DNA from: Lathyrus oleraceus
Taxonomy: Eukaryota > Streptophyta > Magnoliopsida > Fabales > Fabaceae
Length of the DNA: 64,000 nucleotides
Assembly (NCBI RefSeq): GCF_024323335.1
Contig: NC_066585.1
Coordinates: 184,344,294-184,408,293, forward strand
Direction of reading: 5' to 3'
The position numbers were made by a program, and so were the translations under genes. The first letter of the stretch is position 1, and the number at the start of each line of letters is the position of its first letter. Positions 48,487-60,660 of this stretch are shown one piece after another. The notes under the pieces are model-generated. The model was not told the DNA's origin. It worked only from the letters and a program-made list of their open reading frames with translations, and did not search any database.

Positions 48487-49183
48487 ACACAAACGTGCTT
48501 TCCTCAATAGACTTAAGTCAATGCGCTGCAAGGATGGTAATTAAAACCAACGCGTGAGATTAAAACAATTCAAATGAGATCAATGGCTCAGAACCTGTTC
48601 ATCACACCACCGGCGCTGGACCTCCGGTCACCTTCTCAGGTAAGGTCCACCGGACAGGTTCACTCATCACCATCAAGAAAATGAAAAAGGAGGACATGAT
48701 CTGAAAGAAAAGATGGGGTAAAGCACGAATCTGACCTCAATTTCAACTAACTCCAAATATATAAAAAAAATATGAGGAGTTGAATTTTGAGGTTTGTCAA
48801 CTGAGTTACTTCGATTTGACCTCTAAGCAACTCAATCTTCTTGCCTACATTGGTAGAACTTCAGACAACCAAAGATCCAAGAGAGTTGAGTAGAGATAAG
48901 TGAGAATCGAAGAGATGAATTTTTCTGAAATTTACCTTCAATGTTGTGCAAAACTTGATGTTGCTTGCTTCAACCTTGATCTGGTCACACTTGAGAAGCT
49001 TGCGGGAGAGTTTTAGCAATGGTACAAAGCTTTGGATCCTAGAGTTCTTGAATCTCTAAACAGTGAGATTTAAACTCAATTTTCAAGTTGAAAATTCTCA
49101 GGTTTTCCTTTGAAATGTGAGGGTTTCAATTGGGGGGCTAAGCTGGCGCGCAAGGTATGTTTGAATTGAGCTCAGGGCCCTTG

Positions 49184-49191
49184 TATTTATA
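49184..49191 (-). promoter_or_regulatory. TATA box of LTR B
   Basis: The minus strand reads GCTATAAATACAAGG, next to the conserved GCTGGCGCG block. Confidence 0.6.
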
Positions 49192-50705
49192 GCATTTGGG
49201 ACTGATATTTGCACACTTGAAAATTTTTAAATTTGGATATTTCATGCACAAGCATGCATGGGCGTGTACAGGCCCATGAAGAAATCTATTTTGATCCATA
49301 TCCAACTGTTCTGAAGTTCAAATGAGGCTTGAGTGGAAAGGCAATGATATGTAGAGTTTTGGACATTTGATTTTTTCCAATGATGCGGCTCTGTTAAAGC
49401 CATGCGAAGACCTAGCAAACATTATCCAAAATGCATGAACTTGGGTTCTTTGGAAAGCTTAGATCAAGGGGAACAAGTTTTATGTTGAACACTTTTTGAT
49501 TTGGAGCTTGGGTCATGGTGAATTTGAAGGTGGAAGTTTGGAAATTTTAACATGTTGAAATTTTTTCTAAGTGTCAAGCCATATATCTCAATATTCCACC
49601 TTGCTTAACTTTTTATGTAAGCTTCAAATGAGAAAAGTGTCTTCATAAAAGTTGTATATCTTTCAAAGAAATTCAAAATAGTCACCAATTTCACGGAATT
49701 TGGATTTAGAATGGTAGAGTTATGCATTTTTGAAGTTTCGAAAAATCACTTGTTCAATGGTATAGGTCAAAAATGACCTATAATGTATCCTCATATCACA
49801 TGGTCATAAACGTTGATTTAGCTCTCACTCAAAACATTAAAGTTAAATTAGACACATTGAATGTGATTGCAAAACTTGTAAATCTTTCATATCATAAAAA
49901 TTGAGCAAGTTATGGCCTTGGGAAGTTGACTTTCAAATTAGGGTTTAGACAAAATGACCTACAATGTTTCAACATAGAAAATGATTTTCCAAGCAAAACT
50001 AGCTATAGGTCTAAAAATGAAAGTTGTTTGGAATGTTATTTAGAGTAACTTTGCTCTTGGAATATTTTTAATATGGTGAAACTTGTAGGAGATAGGGTCT
50101 AGGGAGATTCAGTTTTGATTAGATGAATTCATCTGGCCAACCACCATCAACCAACTTGCTAACCTTAAATTATTTTGACTTTATTGGCTCATGGTAGATC
50201 ATATATGCACAAGATGATGAATTTTGAAGTGTCCCTTGAGGAATTTTATCAATTGGTGAGATAGCTTGTATGAGAAGTTACTCAAGATACCCAGTCAAAC
50301 TAGGGTTTCCAAGGCAAATCACCTCCACACTCTTGAAGAAAACTTGATCAATATGACATGTAGAGATCAATGGGACTCATATATGATGCTTTGAGACATT
50401 GTGAATCAATCCTTGGTTGTGATTTTAGCCATGAGGGTCTTAAACCCTAGATATGAACTTGATAGATCAATGGGAACCATGCCCTTCCTACAAAAGAGTT
50501 AGGCAAATGAAAAAGACATATTTTTGGTATTTTGATTAGTTAAATGATAACATACAAGTATGATATAATCACATAGTGCTTGGTGATCTCTCCCAAAACA
50601 AACCCAATGAGAGAGGGGTAGGGAGGATGCCAAGGTATGATCCCAATGCTAATGCATATGATGAAATTGCATGAGGGATCTTAGGGTCAAAATTGGGGTC
50701 TTACA

Positions 50706-50718
50706 GCTGCCCCTATTT
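50706..50718 (-). promoter_or_regulatory. Polypurine-like tract of Ogre B
   Basis: The minus strand reads AAATAGGGGCAGC immediately before the 3' LTR start TGTAAGACC; the likely plus-strand primer. Confidence 0.7.
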
Positions 50719-51264
50719 AAGCACATTATAATTGAGGAGGTGAAGGTTAAAATCTTTGACTCGACTCAGTAGAATGGGCTTAAATGATAACACATAGAAA
50801 CAGATTTTGGTCCCTAAGAGACCTCATGATGCATATGGTATGAATGTAGAAGCAAATTCTTTATGGGGAAATGTTTCCACAAAGGAGAAGAAATCAGAGA
50901 GATCGGAAGTCTGCAGGAGTATAATGTATTTCGTAAGGAAAAATCACTTGGGAGACAGAGACTTTGAGGGGATAAAGGATGTTATGCGTAGGCCAGGCTA
51001 CGACTTAAAACTGCTGGGGGACTAGAGGAATTCCATACAAAATGGAAAGACTCAGTCAGGGAAACAAAACATCTGCAAGGGAAACGAGTAAATCAGGATA
51101 AAACTGATGTACTTGAATCATGCAGGAAAAGCGATTTCACTAAGGAAATGCGCACTCAACTCAACTGGGGAGAAATAAACTTTAACACAGGAGGAGTAGA
51201 AATCTACTATCTACTACCTGTTACTAGGTAAGGAGATAATAAAGATCTGACAGAGAGAACATGC

Positions 51265-52060
51265 ATCATCGGTTAGGATGAACATATCAAGGATGACTCA
51301 CTGAGAACCACCAGGAGGGAGTATTCATTACCGATTACTGGGTAAGAATAGCCTTGCTGGGGAAAACTGCAGAAAATAGGATTTATAGATACCAGTTACT
51401 GGGCAGAAGACCAAGGATGAGAGTATCCATCATCAGTTAGGATGAACATATCAAGGATGAACTCAATAGGGAAGAAAAATCGTCATTTGTTAGGATGAAC
51501 ATATCAAGGATAGACTTACCTGAGAATTGTCAAGGAGGATATCCGTCATCGGTTAAGATGAACATATCAAGGATAAACCAACTGAGCAAAAAGTAGGAAT
51601 TACATCTATTGAATGCTGGATAGAATACCATCAAAGAGAAAATCCGTCACCGGTTAAGATGAAAATATCAAGGATAAACTTTATTGAGGAGAGAAAATAG
51701 GAATTACATCTATCAGTTACTGGATAGAATACCATCAAAGAGAAAATCCGTCATCGGTTAAGATGAACATATCAAGGATAGACTCTGTGAAGGGGACAAA
51801 AGCAGGATTTACAACTATCGGTTACTGGGTAGAAGACCGCAAAGAGAAGGAAACCCGTCATCGGTTAGGATGAACATATCAAGGATTAACTCTCTGGGGA
51901 ATAAAAATAGGGATTGCAACTACCTTTTTACTGGGTAGAATACCAAAGATGAGAATATCCGTCATCTGTTAGGATGAACATATCCAGGATAAACTCAGAC
52001 AGGGGAGAGAAAGATATCCATCACCGGTTAGGATGAACATATCAAGGATATACATCCTAG
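51265..52060. repeat. Nine-copy interspersed array in Ogre B
   Basis: The core GATGAACATATCAAGGAT (with small variants) recurs about nine times, from 51278 to 52050, preceded by CRTCAYCGGTTAGGA. Between copies lies a second motif, GTTACTGGGTAGAAGACC-like. Spacing is roughly 60-130 bp. Confidence 0.85.
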
Positions 52061-52919
52061 GGAATAGATCCACTAGGGACTCTACTGAGGAGAAAAACAG
52101 GGATACTTTTGCCGGGTATTGGGCAAGAAGTAACAAACTGCGAACTAAAGAGAATATTACTAGTTACAGGGCAATAAACTCTTAGGAGACTCAAAGCATC
52201 TATCTAGGTAAGAGCTAGAAAGAAATGGTCAATCAAGATTCAACCCAATGAGGATATATCTCAAGGTGAGTAGTTCCATCCAGATAATCGACTAGGGAGG
52301 AAAAACTGAAATAATGATCATCCACGAGGAAATAACTCAGTGGGGAAAGCAGAAAGGTTAAAGTCTTTCTGCTTAAGGGGCCGACCTTCTATAATTGAGA
52401 GAGGACCGACACCGAACTTGTATGGGGATAAGGTACCTCCATAACAAAGCATAAGAATCTCAAACAATGATTCGGAAAATATGAATGATGCAAATATGCA
52501 GATATGAAATTATATGAGTGTATATGTATATGTATATATGATGATTATGCTGACGAAACTATCGTAAAGGATACAAAGGTGTCACAAAATTTGAATCATC
52601 AGTACAATCCTCGGCCAATCCAGAAAAAAGGGATAACTGCCGTAGAACAGAGAGATCAACATCCCAAAGGCTCAACCCTAGCTGGGGAAGGAGGAGATTC
52701 GCTGAGGAAAGGGAATGTTATCGAGTCTGCGGGGAATTTTAGGTCAACACCATATCACATGGGAGACAACCATACAGAGGATAACACAAATAACTGCTCA
52801 GAAACCAGGAGGAAACTCTGACTGGGAGCGAGTCGGATGGCGACGGGTGGAGAAACCAACGCGATCTAATGCGGAATTCAACTTATTCTGCTGAAGACCC
52901 AAAACCAAACATGCTGAAG

Positions 52920-53085
52920 AAAACACAAACTCTGCAGGGGGATACCGAAACTCTGTCGGGGATAAAACACAACTCTGCAGGGTACCGAATCAACTAACTC
53001 AACTAGGAAAATGTACGGGAGTTCCGCCGGGGATCAAACATACTGCAGGGGAACTGGATCAACAAACTCGGCTAGGGATACCCAA
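52920..53085. repeat. CTGCAGGGG / GGGGAT repeat block
   Basis: AACTCTGCAGGG, CTCTGTCGGGGATA, AACTCTGCAGGGTACC, GTTCCGCCGGGGATC and ACTGCAGGGGAACT recur with CAACTAACTCAACTAGG-like spacers; imperfect and short. Confidence 0.6.
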
Positions 53086-53725
53086 AAGTTAACTGCTTTG
53101 GGGAACCCTTAATGCTTCACACTTAAGACTTGCTGCTTTCGAAATGATGTCGATGTTTCTTTTTAATTGCTTTGAAAAGTTCTTGCTTTTATATATTTAA
53201 GAAAATGATTTTGATTAAAATTTTAATTTCAAAAATGATCATAATAAAATTTAAACTATTGGCTGAAGTAAAATAAGAGTGAAAAAAATTGGATAAAAGC
53301 TCAATTTTATTTAATAGAATGGTAGTCTGTAAATGACAAGATTCCATAGATTTTTTACAAAGTTGAAAATGGTAATTTCCATGGAAAAGGGTTACATTGA
53401 ATAAAAATGACCACTAATCCTTCTACCAACTCTTGATGTCCGTTGTGCTTTTGACTGCTATCGGGGATGATGAATTGATGTCAGCCCTTGTGCTCAAAGA
53501 TTCTCCAAAACTGGAAGATCAGCAGAATGCAGTTACTTGCCATAATCCCTAATTTTTGCATAAGTTACCCCAAGGTGGGGTACTCAACTTATCGGGAAAT
53601 TATTTCTATTTTATGTCTCTAACTTTTTCCTGGATCGCCCTTTCAGGTTTTCAATCCATCGAGACGCTCATTTTTGCATAAGCCGCCCTTTCGGGTTCTC
53701 AACTTAGCGAGCTGTTATTTTCTTT

Positions 53726-55735
53726 TTAGGCGAAGTATTTCTTGACTGCATCTGCGTTCACAAGACGAGTGAACTCTTCACCATCCATAGTTGTAAGAAT
53801 CAAACTGCCGTCTGAAAAGGCTCTCTTAACAACATATGGGCCTTCATAATTAGGAGTCTATTTGCCCCTAGAATATGGTTTGAACGATAAAATCTTCTTG
53901 AGCACAAGGTCACCTTCTCTGAACACACGAGGTCTGACCTTCTTATCCAAAGCTTTCTTCATCCTTTATTGATATAACTGACCATGACACATGGCAGTTA
54001 ACCTCTTCTCTTCTATCAAATTCAACTGATCAAATCTGGTCTGACACCATTCAGCTTCAGTCAACTTGGCTTCCATGAGCATACGTAATGAAGGAATCTC
54101 AACCTCTACGGGGAGTACTGCTTCCATACCATAAATAAGAGAGAAAGGGGTTGCCCCTATTGAAGTGCGAATGGATGTACGATACCCGTGCAAAGCAAAT
54201 GGGAGCATCTCATGCCAATACTTATACGTCACAACCGTTTTATGAATGATCTTCTTGATGTTCTTGTTTACAGCTCGAACAACCCCATTCATCTTAGGTT
54301 TGTAGGCAGAAGAATTACGATGTGAAATCTTGAAGACTTTGCCATGAGCTTCCACCATATTATTATTCAAGTTCGATCCATTATCAGTAATGATCTTACT
54401 TGGCACACCATAACGACATATAATCTGATTCTTGATAAACCTTACAACAACTTGCTTGGTCACATTTGCATATGATGCTGCTTCAACCCACTTTGTGAAG
54501 TAGTCAATGGCCACCAGAATGAAACGATGTCCGTTCGAAGCTTTAGGCTCAATCATGCCAATCATATCAATTCCCCACATGGAGAAGTGCCATGGAGAGG
54601 AAATGACATTCAACAATGTCGGAGGAACATGAATCTTATCTGCATAAATTTGACACTTGTGGAATTTCTTCACAAACTTGCAACAATCAGATTCCATTGT
54701 CAACCAATAGTAACTTGCTCGCAACATTTTCTTTGCCATTACATGTCCATTGGAATGAGTACCAAAGCTGTCTTCATGCACTTCAGTCATCAACAAGTCT
54801 GCTTCGTGCCTATCCGGGCATCTGAGCAGAACCATGTCGAAGTTTCTCTTGTACAGTATATCACCATTCAAGTAGAAATTGCTGGCTAATCTTCTCAAAG
54901 TTTTCTTATCTTTCAAAGATGCCCTAGACAGGTAAATCTGACTTTGAAGGAAACACTTGATGTCGTAATACCACAGCTTCTCGTCTTTGACTTCTTCAAC
55001 AGTAAACATATGAGCTGACCTATCAAGATGCATCACGGACAAATTGGGAACCTTGTTCCAATACTTCACTATAATCATTGATGCCAACGTTGCAAGAGCG
55101 TCTGCCATTCGGTTTTCATCTCGAGGGATATGATGAAACTCAACTTTTGTAAAGAAAGTTGAAATCATCCTCGCATAATCTCTATATGGTATTAAACCGG
55201 GTTGATTCGTCTCCTATTCACCTTTGATTTGATTTACGACCAAAGCTAAATCGCCAAAGACATCTAAGTGCTTGATTCTGAGATCAATGGCCTCTTCGAG
55301 CCCCATAATGCAAGCTTCATATTCTACCATGTTGTTTGTACATTTGAAAGTCAGTCTAGCTGTAAATGGAAAATGCGTGCCTTGAGGAGTAATAATCACC
55401 ACCCCAATGCCATTACCATATTGATTAACAGCTCCATCAAATACCATGCCCCAACGGGAACCAGGTTCTGGCCCTTGTTCAAGCAATGGTTCATCACAAT
55501 CTTTCATTTTCAAGTACAAGATCTCTTCATTAGGGAAATCATACTGCATTGACTGATAATCTTCAATTGGTTGGTGAGCCAAGTGGTCGGCCAAGATACT
55601 ACCTTTGATCGCTTTCTGAGATCGGTATTCGATATCATACTCTGATAACAACATTTGCCAACTGGCAATTCTCCCAGTAAAAGCAGACTTCTCAAATATA
55701 TACTTGATTGGATCTATTTTGGATTTCAATCAAGT
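53726..55735 (-). pseudogene. Ogre B pol: RNase H and integrase part
   Basis: Read on the minus strand from 55735 the order is: end of the RT-linked RNase H (IDPIKYIFEK, WQMLLSEYDIEYRSQKAIKG), a second archaeal-type RNase H as in Tat elements (GMVFDGAVNQYGNGIG, CTNNMVEYEACIMGLEEA, HHIPRDENRMADALATLAS), then integrase. The integrase has an HHCC finger (about 54580-54780) and catalytic D (WGIDMIG) and D (ITDNGS). The expected catalytic Glu is Arg (codon 54275-54277). Stops at 55214, 53966 and 53858 break one continuous frame that ends at 53726. The last 80 codons read KPYSRGK and YEGPYVVKRAF, typical of gypsy integrase ends. Copia F separates this part from the RT. Confidence 0.88.
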
Positions 55736-57077
55736 GAAAGAGAATATCGATCCAAAATGCATCGGAATTAAAAATTTCTCCTTTAGTGATCATTACGAAT
55801 GGGCATGATCAGTGATAGAATCGTTACCTCTTGTGGCGATTGTAACCTTTGATACAAATCTACGGAGCGATCACGAACATTGAACGATGACAACGCCTCT
55901 GCTAAGTCCACACGAACAGATTTCTTCAATCTCAGAGCTAGCTGCTACGAATGAAGGCTTTGAGTGACAGAGAGAGAGAAACGAAATTGCAATTGCACAA
56001 ATGCTTCTACACAAGGGTTCTATTTATAGAACCACTTCTGTGGGCTGCAAGCTAAAAAGCCCACTCATTTGTATGTGGCCCATATCTTATAATATGCCAA
56101 AATCACTTAAGCGCGTGGTACCTTACCATATTTCGATTCTACTTAAGTACACCGTACCTTACGATGTTCTACAATTCACTTAAGTGCACAGTACATTACG
56201 GTATTCCTTAGTTACTCTATCTCTCATTAATCCGTCCTTTTGTGTGTGACCCTGTAGGTTTTCGTAGCATTGGCAATTATATTAAATCACGTATTTAACA
56301 TAATAAACAGTAAGCGGTATCTAGCAACACATCACTGCTACCCGAGACACGAAAATGTCATGTGATCTGACAAATCCTTTTATGATAATACTTATGTGTA
56401 CAATTACCCTTTTGCCCTTATGTCTATATTGAACACAAGGCATATACCGTGTCATCCTTGTCCAGTTCAATATTAGGCCCATAGACATTTATCCTGTTAC
56501 GCAGGATGGGAAAATTCCATCTAGGTCACTCATCTCCCTTAGCATTCTTTGTGGAGTACCCATCAATTGTCTTTATGGTCATCCAGTTACGGACAATGTT
56601 TGATCAGCAATAAGGCACTCGACTCTACATCTAGGGTCCATAGTGGTTTCAGGTCGAAGGGTGGTATACACCATTATCACCATGAGAATAACTTATGACA
56701 CTTTGCATAACATTCTATATAGTATTCTCATTGCGGGTCAATCCAGTATAAATATTACTCTTAATATTCATACCTATGTTTAAGACTTGATAACTCCTTA
56801 TCCATGATCCATGAGATGTGATCATCAGTCTGTATACATAATAGTCTTAATTCTTTAATGTTATCCTACTTCACAATAAAGCTCGACTACAGATACTTTA
56901 AGAATAATGTCCTTATGTTTAATGTGATCTCATGATTAAGTCACACTTGATATATTAAATGGACTAGCTATTCTAGTGACTTTATTAAACAAACATAATA
57001 AAGAAAAAGCCTTTTATTATTAATAAATAATTCGATACAAGTACAAAAAGTATTGGCCTCTAGGGCTTACAGCAACA
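55736..57077 (-). repeat. 3' LTR of Copia F
   Basis: The minus strand starts TGTTGCTGTAAGCCC at 57077 and ends CTCTTTCA. A TATA box (TATAAATA) is at 56021-56028. Confidence 0.9.
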
Positions 57078-57091
57078 ATCTCCTACTAGCA

Positions 57092-58446
57092 CTAGAGCCA
57101 ATCAAGCATACCCCTAATGCCCATAGATCTAGTATGACCATCATGCTTCTGCTGCGCAAGAGGCTTTGTCAGTGGGTCAACAATATTTTCAAGTGTAGGT
57201 ACTCTGCATATTTTCACATCTCCTCTATCTATTATCTCTCGAATGAGGTGATAACACCTAAGTATGTGTTTGGATCGTTGGTGAGACCTAGGCTCCTTAG
57301 CTTGTGCGATAGCACCATTGTTATCACAATAGAGACCACTGGGATCCACAATGCTAGGAACTATGCCAAGTTCACTAACGAACTTTTTGATCCAAATAGC
57401 TTCCTTTGCTGCACTTGAGGCAGCAATATACTCGCATCGGTTGTAGAATCAACAACTGTATCTTGCTTTGAACTTTTCCAGCTCACAGCGCCACCGTTTA
57501 AGCAATACACATAACCAGATTGTGATCTAAAGTCATCCTTATCTGTCTGGAAGCTAGCATCAGTGTATCCAATTACAACCACCTCTTCCTGACCTCCATA
57601 TATCAAGAATGAGTCCTTAGTCTTTCTCAAATACTTAAGGATATTCTTGACAGCTACCCAATGAGCATCACCAGGATCAGATTGGTACCTACTCGTTGCA
57701 CTTAAAGCATATGAGACATCTGGTCTAGTACATAACATGACATACATGATAGATCCTATTGCAGATGCATATGGAATCTTATTCATGTGATCCCTTTCTT
57801 CCTTAGTTAAAGGGGATTGTGTTTTTGATAGACACATGCCATGTTGCATAGGTATGAATCCTTTCTTGGAATCATGCATATTAAAGCGTCTCAACACTTT
57901 GTCTATGTACGTACTCTGACTTAGGCCAAGTAGTTTTTGTGATCTATCTCTATAGATTCTGATTCCTAATATATAGGCTGCTTCACCTAGGTCCTTCATA
58001 GAAAAGCATTTCGCCAACCAAGACTTTACTTGTTGCAGGGTAGGGACATCGTTTCCAATGAGTAATATGTCATCTACATATAATACCAGGAAAATGATCA
58101 GGCTCTCACTAACCTTCTTGTAGACACAAGGCTTATCTTTGTTCTTGATGAATCCATATTGTTTTACTGTTTCATCAAAACGAAGATTCCAGCTTCTGGA
58201 AGCTTGCTTCAATCCATAGATTGATCTTTGTAACTTACATATCTTTTGGGATTCTTCTGGTATGTCAAATCCTTCAAGCCGTGTCATGTACACATCCTGA
58301 AGAAGATTCCCATTAAGGAAAGCAGTTTTGACATCCATCTTCCATATTTCATAATCATGATATGCAGCGATAACAAGTAAAATCCGAACAGATTTAAGCA
58401 TTGCAACTGGTGAAAAGGTTTCAGCATAGTCAACCCCATGAATTTA
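57092..58446 (-). pseudogene. Copia F reverse transcriptase and RNase H
   Basis: The minus strand 58401-57361 has KMDVKTAFLNGNLLQDVYM, SIYGLKQASRSWN, catalytic YVDDILLIG (about 58060-58081), the tether SAIGSIMYVMLCTRPDVSYAL and the RNase H start GYTDASFQTDKDDFRSQSG. A stop at 58444 separates it from the upstream part in the same frame. A one-base change near 57432 moves the rest (LYCDNNGAIAQAKEPRSHQR, ending GMLDWL) to another frame, finishing at 57092. The DD pair is intact. Confidence 0.88.
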
Positions 58447-59757
58447 TTTATATTCTTTTGCAACCAGTCTTGCCTTATAGGTATGTACCTTACCATCCAT
58501 GTCAGTCTTCTTTTTGAAGACCCACTTGCATCCTATAGGGTTAACTCCTATAGGAGGCTCTACCAAGGTCCAAACTTGGTTTGTGTACATGGAATCCATT
58601 TCAGATTTCATGGCTTCTAGCCACTTCTCAGACTCGGGACCAGTTATGGCCTCTTGGTAGGTCACAGGCTCATCTTGATCCATGAGTAATACATCACCTT
58701 GATCAGTTATGAGATATCCATATCTCTCAGGTAGGTGACATATCCTGCTTGACCTACGTTGGTCTTGTTCTACTTGAGTAGGTTGCTCTTCCACAACTAC
58801 TTGTGTTTCCTGCTCTAATTCCTCCATAGGTGTATCAATGCTCTGTGATTCTTGAATTTCTTCAAGCTCTACTTTCCTCCCACTGATTCCTTTGGAAATA
58901 AAATCCTTTTCTAGGAAAACTCTAGTTCGAGCGACAAACACTTTTCCCTCAAAAGGATTGTAGAAGTAATACCCTCTTGTTTCTTTAGGATACCCCACAA
59001 AGCATTTGTCAGATTTGGGCTCAAGCTTCGTTGAAATTTGTCGTTTCACATAAACTTCGCAACCCCAAATCTTCATGTAAGACATATATGGTTTCTTACC
59101 ACTCCATATCTCATATGGTGTCTTCTCAACCTTTTTGGATGGATCACGGTTAAGTGTGTAAGCTGCTGTCAATAGTGCATGTCCCCAAAAGGAGTTTGGA
59201 AGATCGACGTGACTCATGGATCGGACCATGTCTAACAGGGTTCGATTTCTTCTCTCAGATACACCATTCCATTAAGGTGTTCCAGGAGGAGTAAGTTGGG
59301 ATAGGATCCCACACTCTTTCAGATGTTCATCAAACTCTAGGCTTAAATACTCACCAACTCGATCTGATCAAAGAGTTTTAATATTCTTACCTAGTTGGTT
59401 TTGTACTTCATTCTTGAATTCCTTGAACTTTTCAAAGGACTCTGATTTGTGTTTCATTAAATACACATAACCATATCTACTGAAATCATCAGTAAATGTG
59501 ATGAAGTACTGAAAACCTCATCTGGCTGGTATGTTCAGTGGTCTACATACATCAGTATGTATGAGGGCCAAACGATCATTAGCTCTTTCACCTTTTCCCG
59601 TGAATGGAGACTTTGTCATCTTTCCAATTAAACAAGATCTGCATGTCTCATGTGATTCATAATCAAAAGAGTCCAAGAGTCCATCTTTATGGAGTTTGGA
59701 AACGCGTTTCTCATTTATGTGGCCTAATCGACAATGCCAAAGGTAAGTTGGATTTAA
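58447..59757 (-). pseudogene. Copia F integrase, four stops in one frame
   Basis: From 59757 on the minus strand: HHCC finger (WHCRLGHINEKRV, CRSCLIGK), catalytic D (LIHTDVCRP), D (SDRVGEY) and E (GVSERRN). The C-terminal half follows (SFWGHALLTAAYTLNRDPSKK, YEIWSGKKPYMSYMKIWGC) and the linker to RT (WLEAMKSEMDSM, PIGCKWVFKKKTD). Stops lie at 59518, 59368 and 59272, plus 59758 at the upstream end. Those at 59368 and 59272 replace codons expected to be Arg and Gln, consistent with CGA/CAA to TGA/TAA. Confidence 0.85.
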
Positions 59758-60660
59758 CTAATTAGGTTTCATCCTTTTAGTATTAATGTTATAAATAGGC
59801 ATTTCAAGATTAAGGACATATAGTCCATTGTTCATTTGTGCAGTAGCATACAATATATCATTCAAATAAATTGAGCAACAATTGTTATTTATTATAAATG
59901 AAAAACCAAACTTGTCCAAACAAGAAACAGAAATAATATTCCTGCTAATTGAAGGTACATAATAACAGTTCTCTAACTGAATTATTAAACCACTAGGTAA
60001 AGTCAATACATAAGTTCCTACGGCTAAAGCAACAACCTTTGCTCCATTGCCAACTCGTAGGTCAACTTCACCTTTTGCCAAATCTCTACTCCTTTTTTGC
60101 CCCTGCACATTGGTACAAATGTGAGAACCGCATCTAGTATCTAATACCCATGATGCAGAAGTAGATAAATTAATTTCAATAACAAAAATACCTGAAGTTG
60201 AAGTCTCTACTCCATTCTTCTTATCTTCCAGGTACTCTGGGCAGTTTCTCTTCCAGTGTTCGGTCTTACCGCAATGGAAGAAGGTGCCTTTCGTTGCTAT
60301 GCCTCCACTAGGCTTCAAAGCAGCAACAATGGGTTTGGGTTTGGAAACTTTCTTGCCTTTCCCTTTATCACCCTGCTTGGTGGGTCTTTTGTTCTGTCTC
60401 TTTCCATTTCCGATCATCAGAATGAACCTCCCTTTTGACTTCAGATTCTGCTCAGCAGTTCTTAACATGGCTAGCAGTTCAGGAAGAGATTTGTCCATAT
60501 CATTTATATTGAAATTTAGGACAAATTGACTGAATCTATCTGGCAACGATTGCAAGATCAAATCAGTCGCAAGTTCCTTTCTGAGGGGAAAACCCAACCT
60601 CTCAAGGTTTTCCACATACCCAATCATCTTGAGCACATTGGGACCTACAGGGGCTCCCTC
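59758..60660 (-). pseudogene. Copia F gag C-terminal half and protease
   Basis: The minus strand from about 60660 gives the gag capsid end (LGFPLRKELATDLILQSLPD, FNINDMDKSLPELLAMLRTA). A Lys-rich linker follows, then a zinc knuckle in which the first Cys is Phe (FFHCGKTEHWKRNC). The Copia protease has active site WVLDTRCGSHIC, where the conserved Gly after DT is Arg (codon 60133-60135). About 290 codons are open. The first part of gag, normally about 130 residues, is not found upstream. Knuckle and protease are probably inactive. Confidence 0.85.

Larger units (their letters stand above)
25356..50705 (-). mobile_element. 3' LTR of Ogre B, split by LTR C and Copia D
   Basis: Minus-strand LTR pieces: 26753-27479 (with a duplicate at 25356-26084), 32014-32089 and 46778-50705, together about 4.7 kb, close to LTRs A and C. 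The start is TGTAAGACC at 50705 and the end is CCGCTACA at 26753; in the duplicate the last bases are mutated. Adjoining it on the right are the polypurine-like tract and pol of B, so this is the 3' LTR. The rejoined order matches LTR A read backwards, which proves the interruptions. Confidence 0.9.
50719..53725 (-). other. Post-pol untranslated region of Ogre B
   Basis: Three kilobases between the end of pol and the polypurine tract, without a supported ORF; the 105-codon plus-strand frame at 52504-52821 is antisense to the element and has no features. It contains two repeat blocks and, at 53560-53690, two copies of a TTTTGCATAAGYYRCCC unit. Confidence 0.7.

Noticed and set aside
51265..52060. 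CRISPR-like array
   Set aside because: Repeats are imperfect, spacing is irregular, the spacers are themselves repetitive, and the context is a plant retrotransposon.
52504..52821. 105-codon plus-strand ORF
   Set aside because: It is antisense to Ogre B, starts in a TATG microsatellite and has no recognisable domain.
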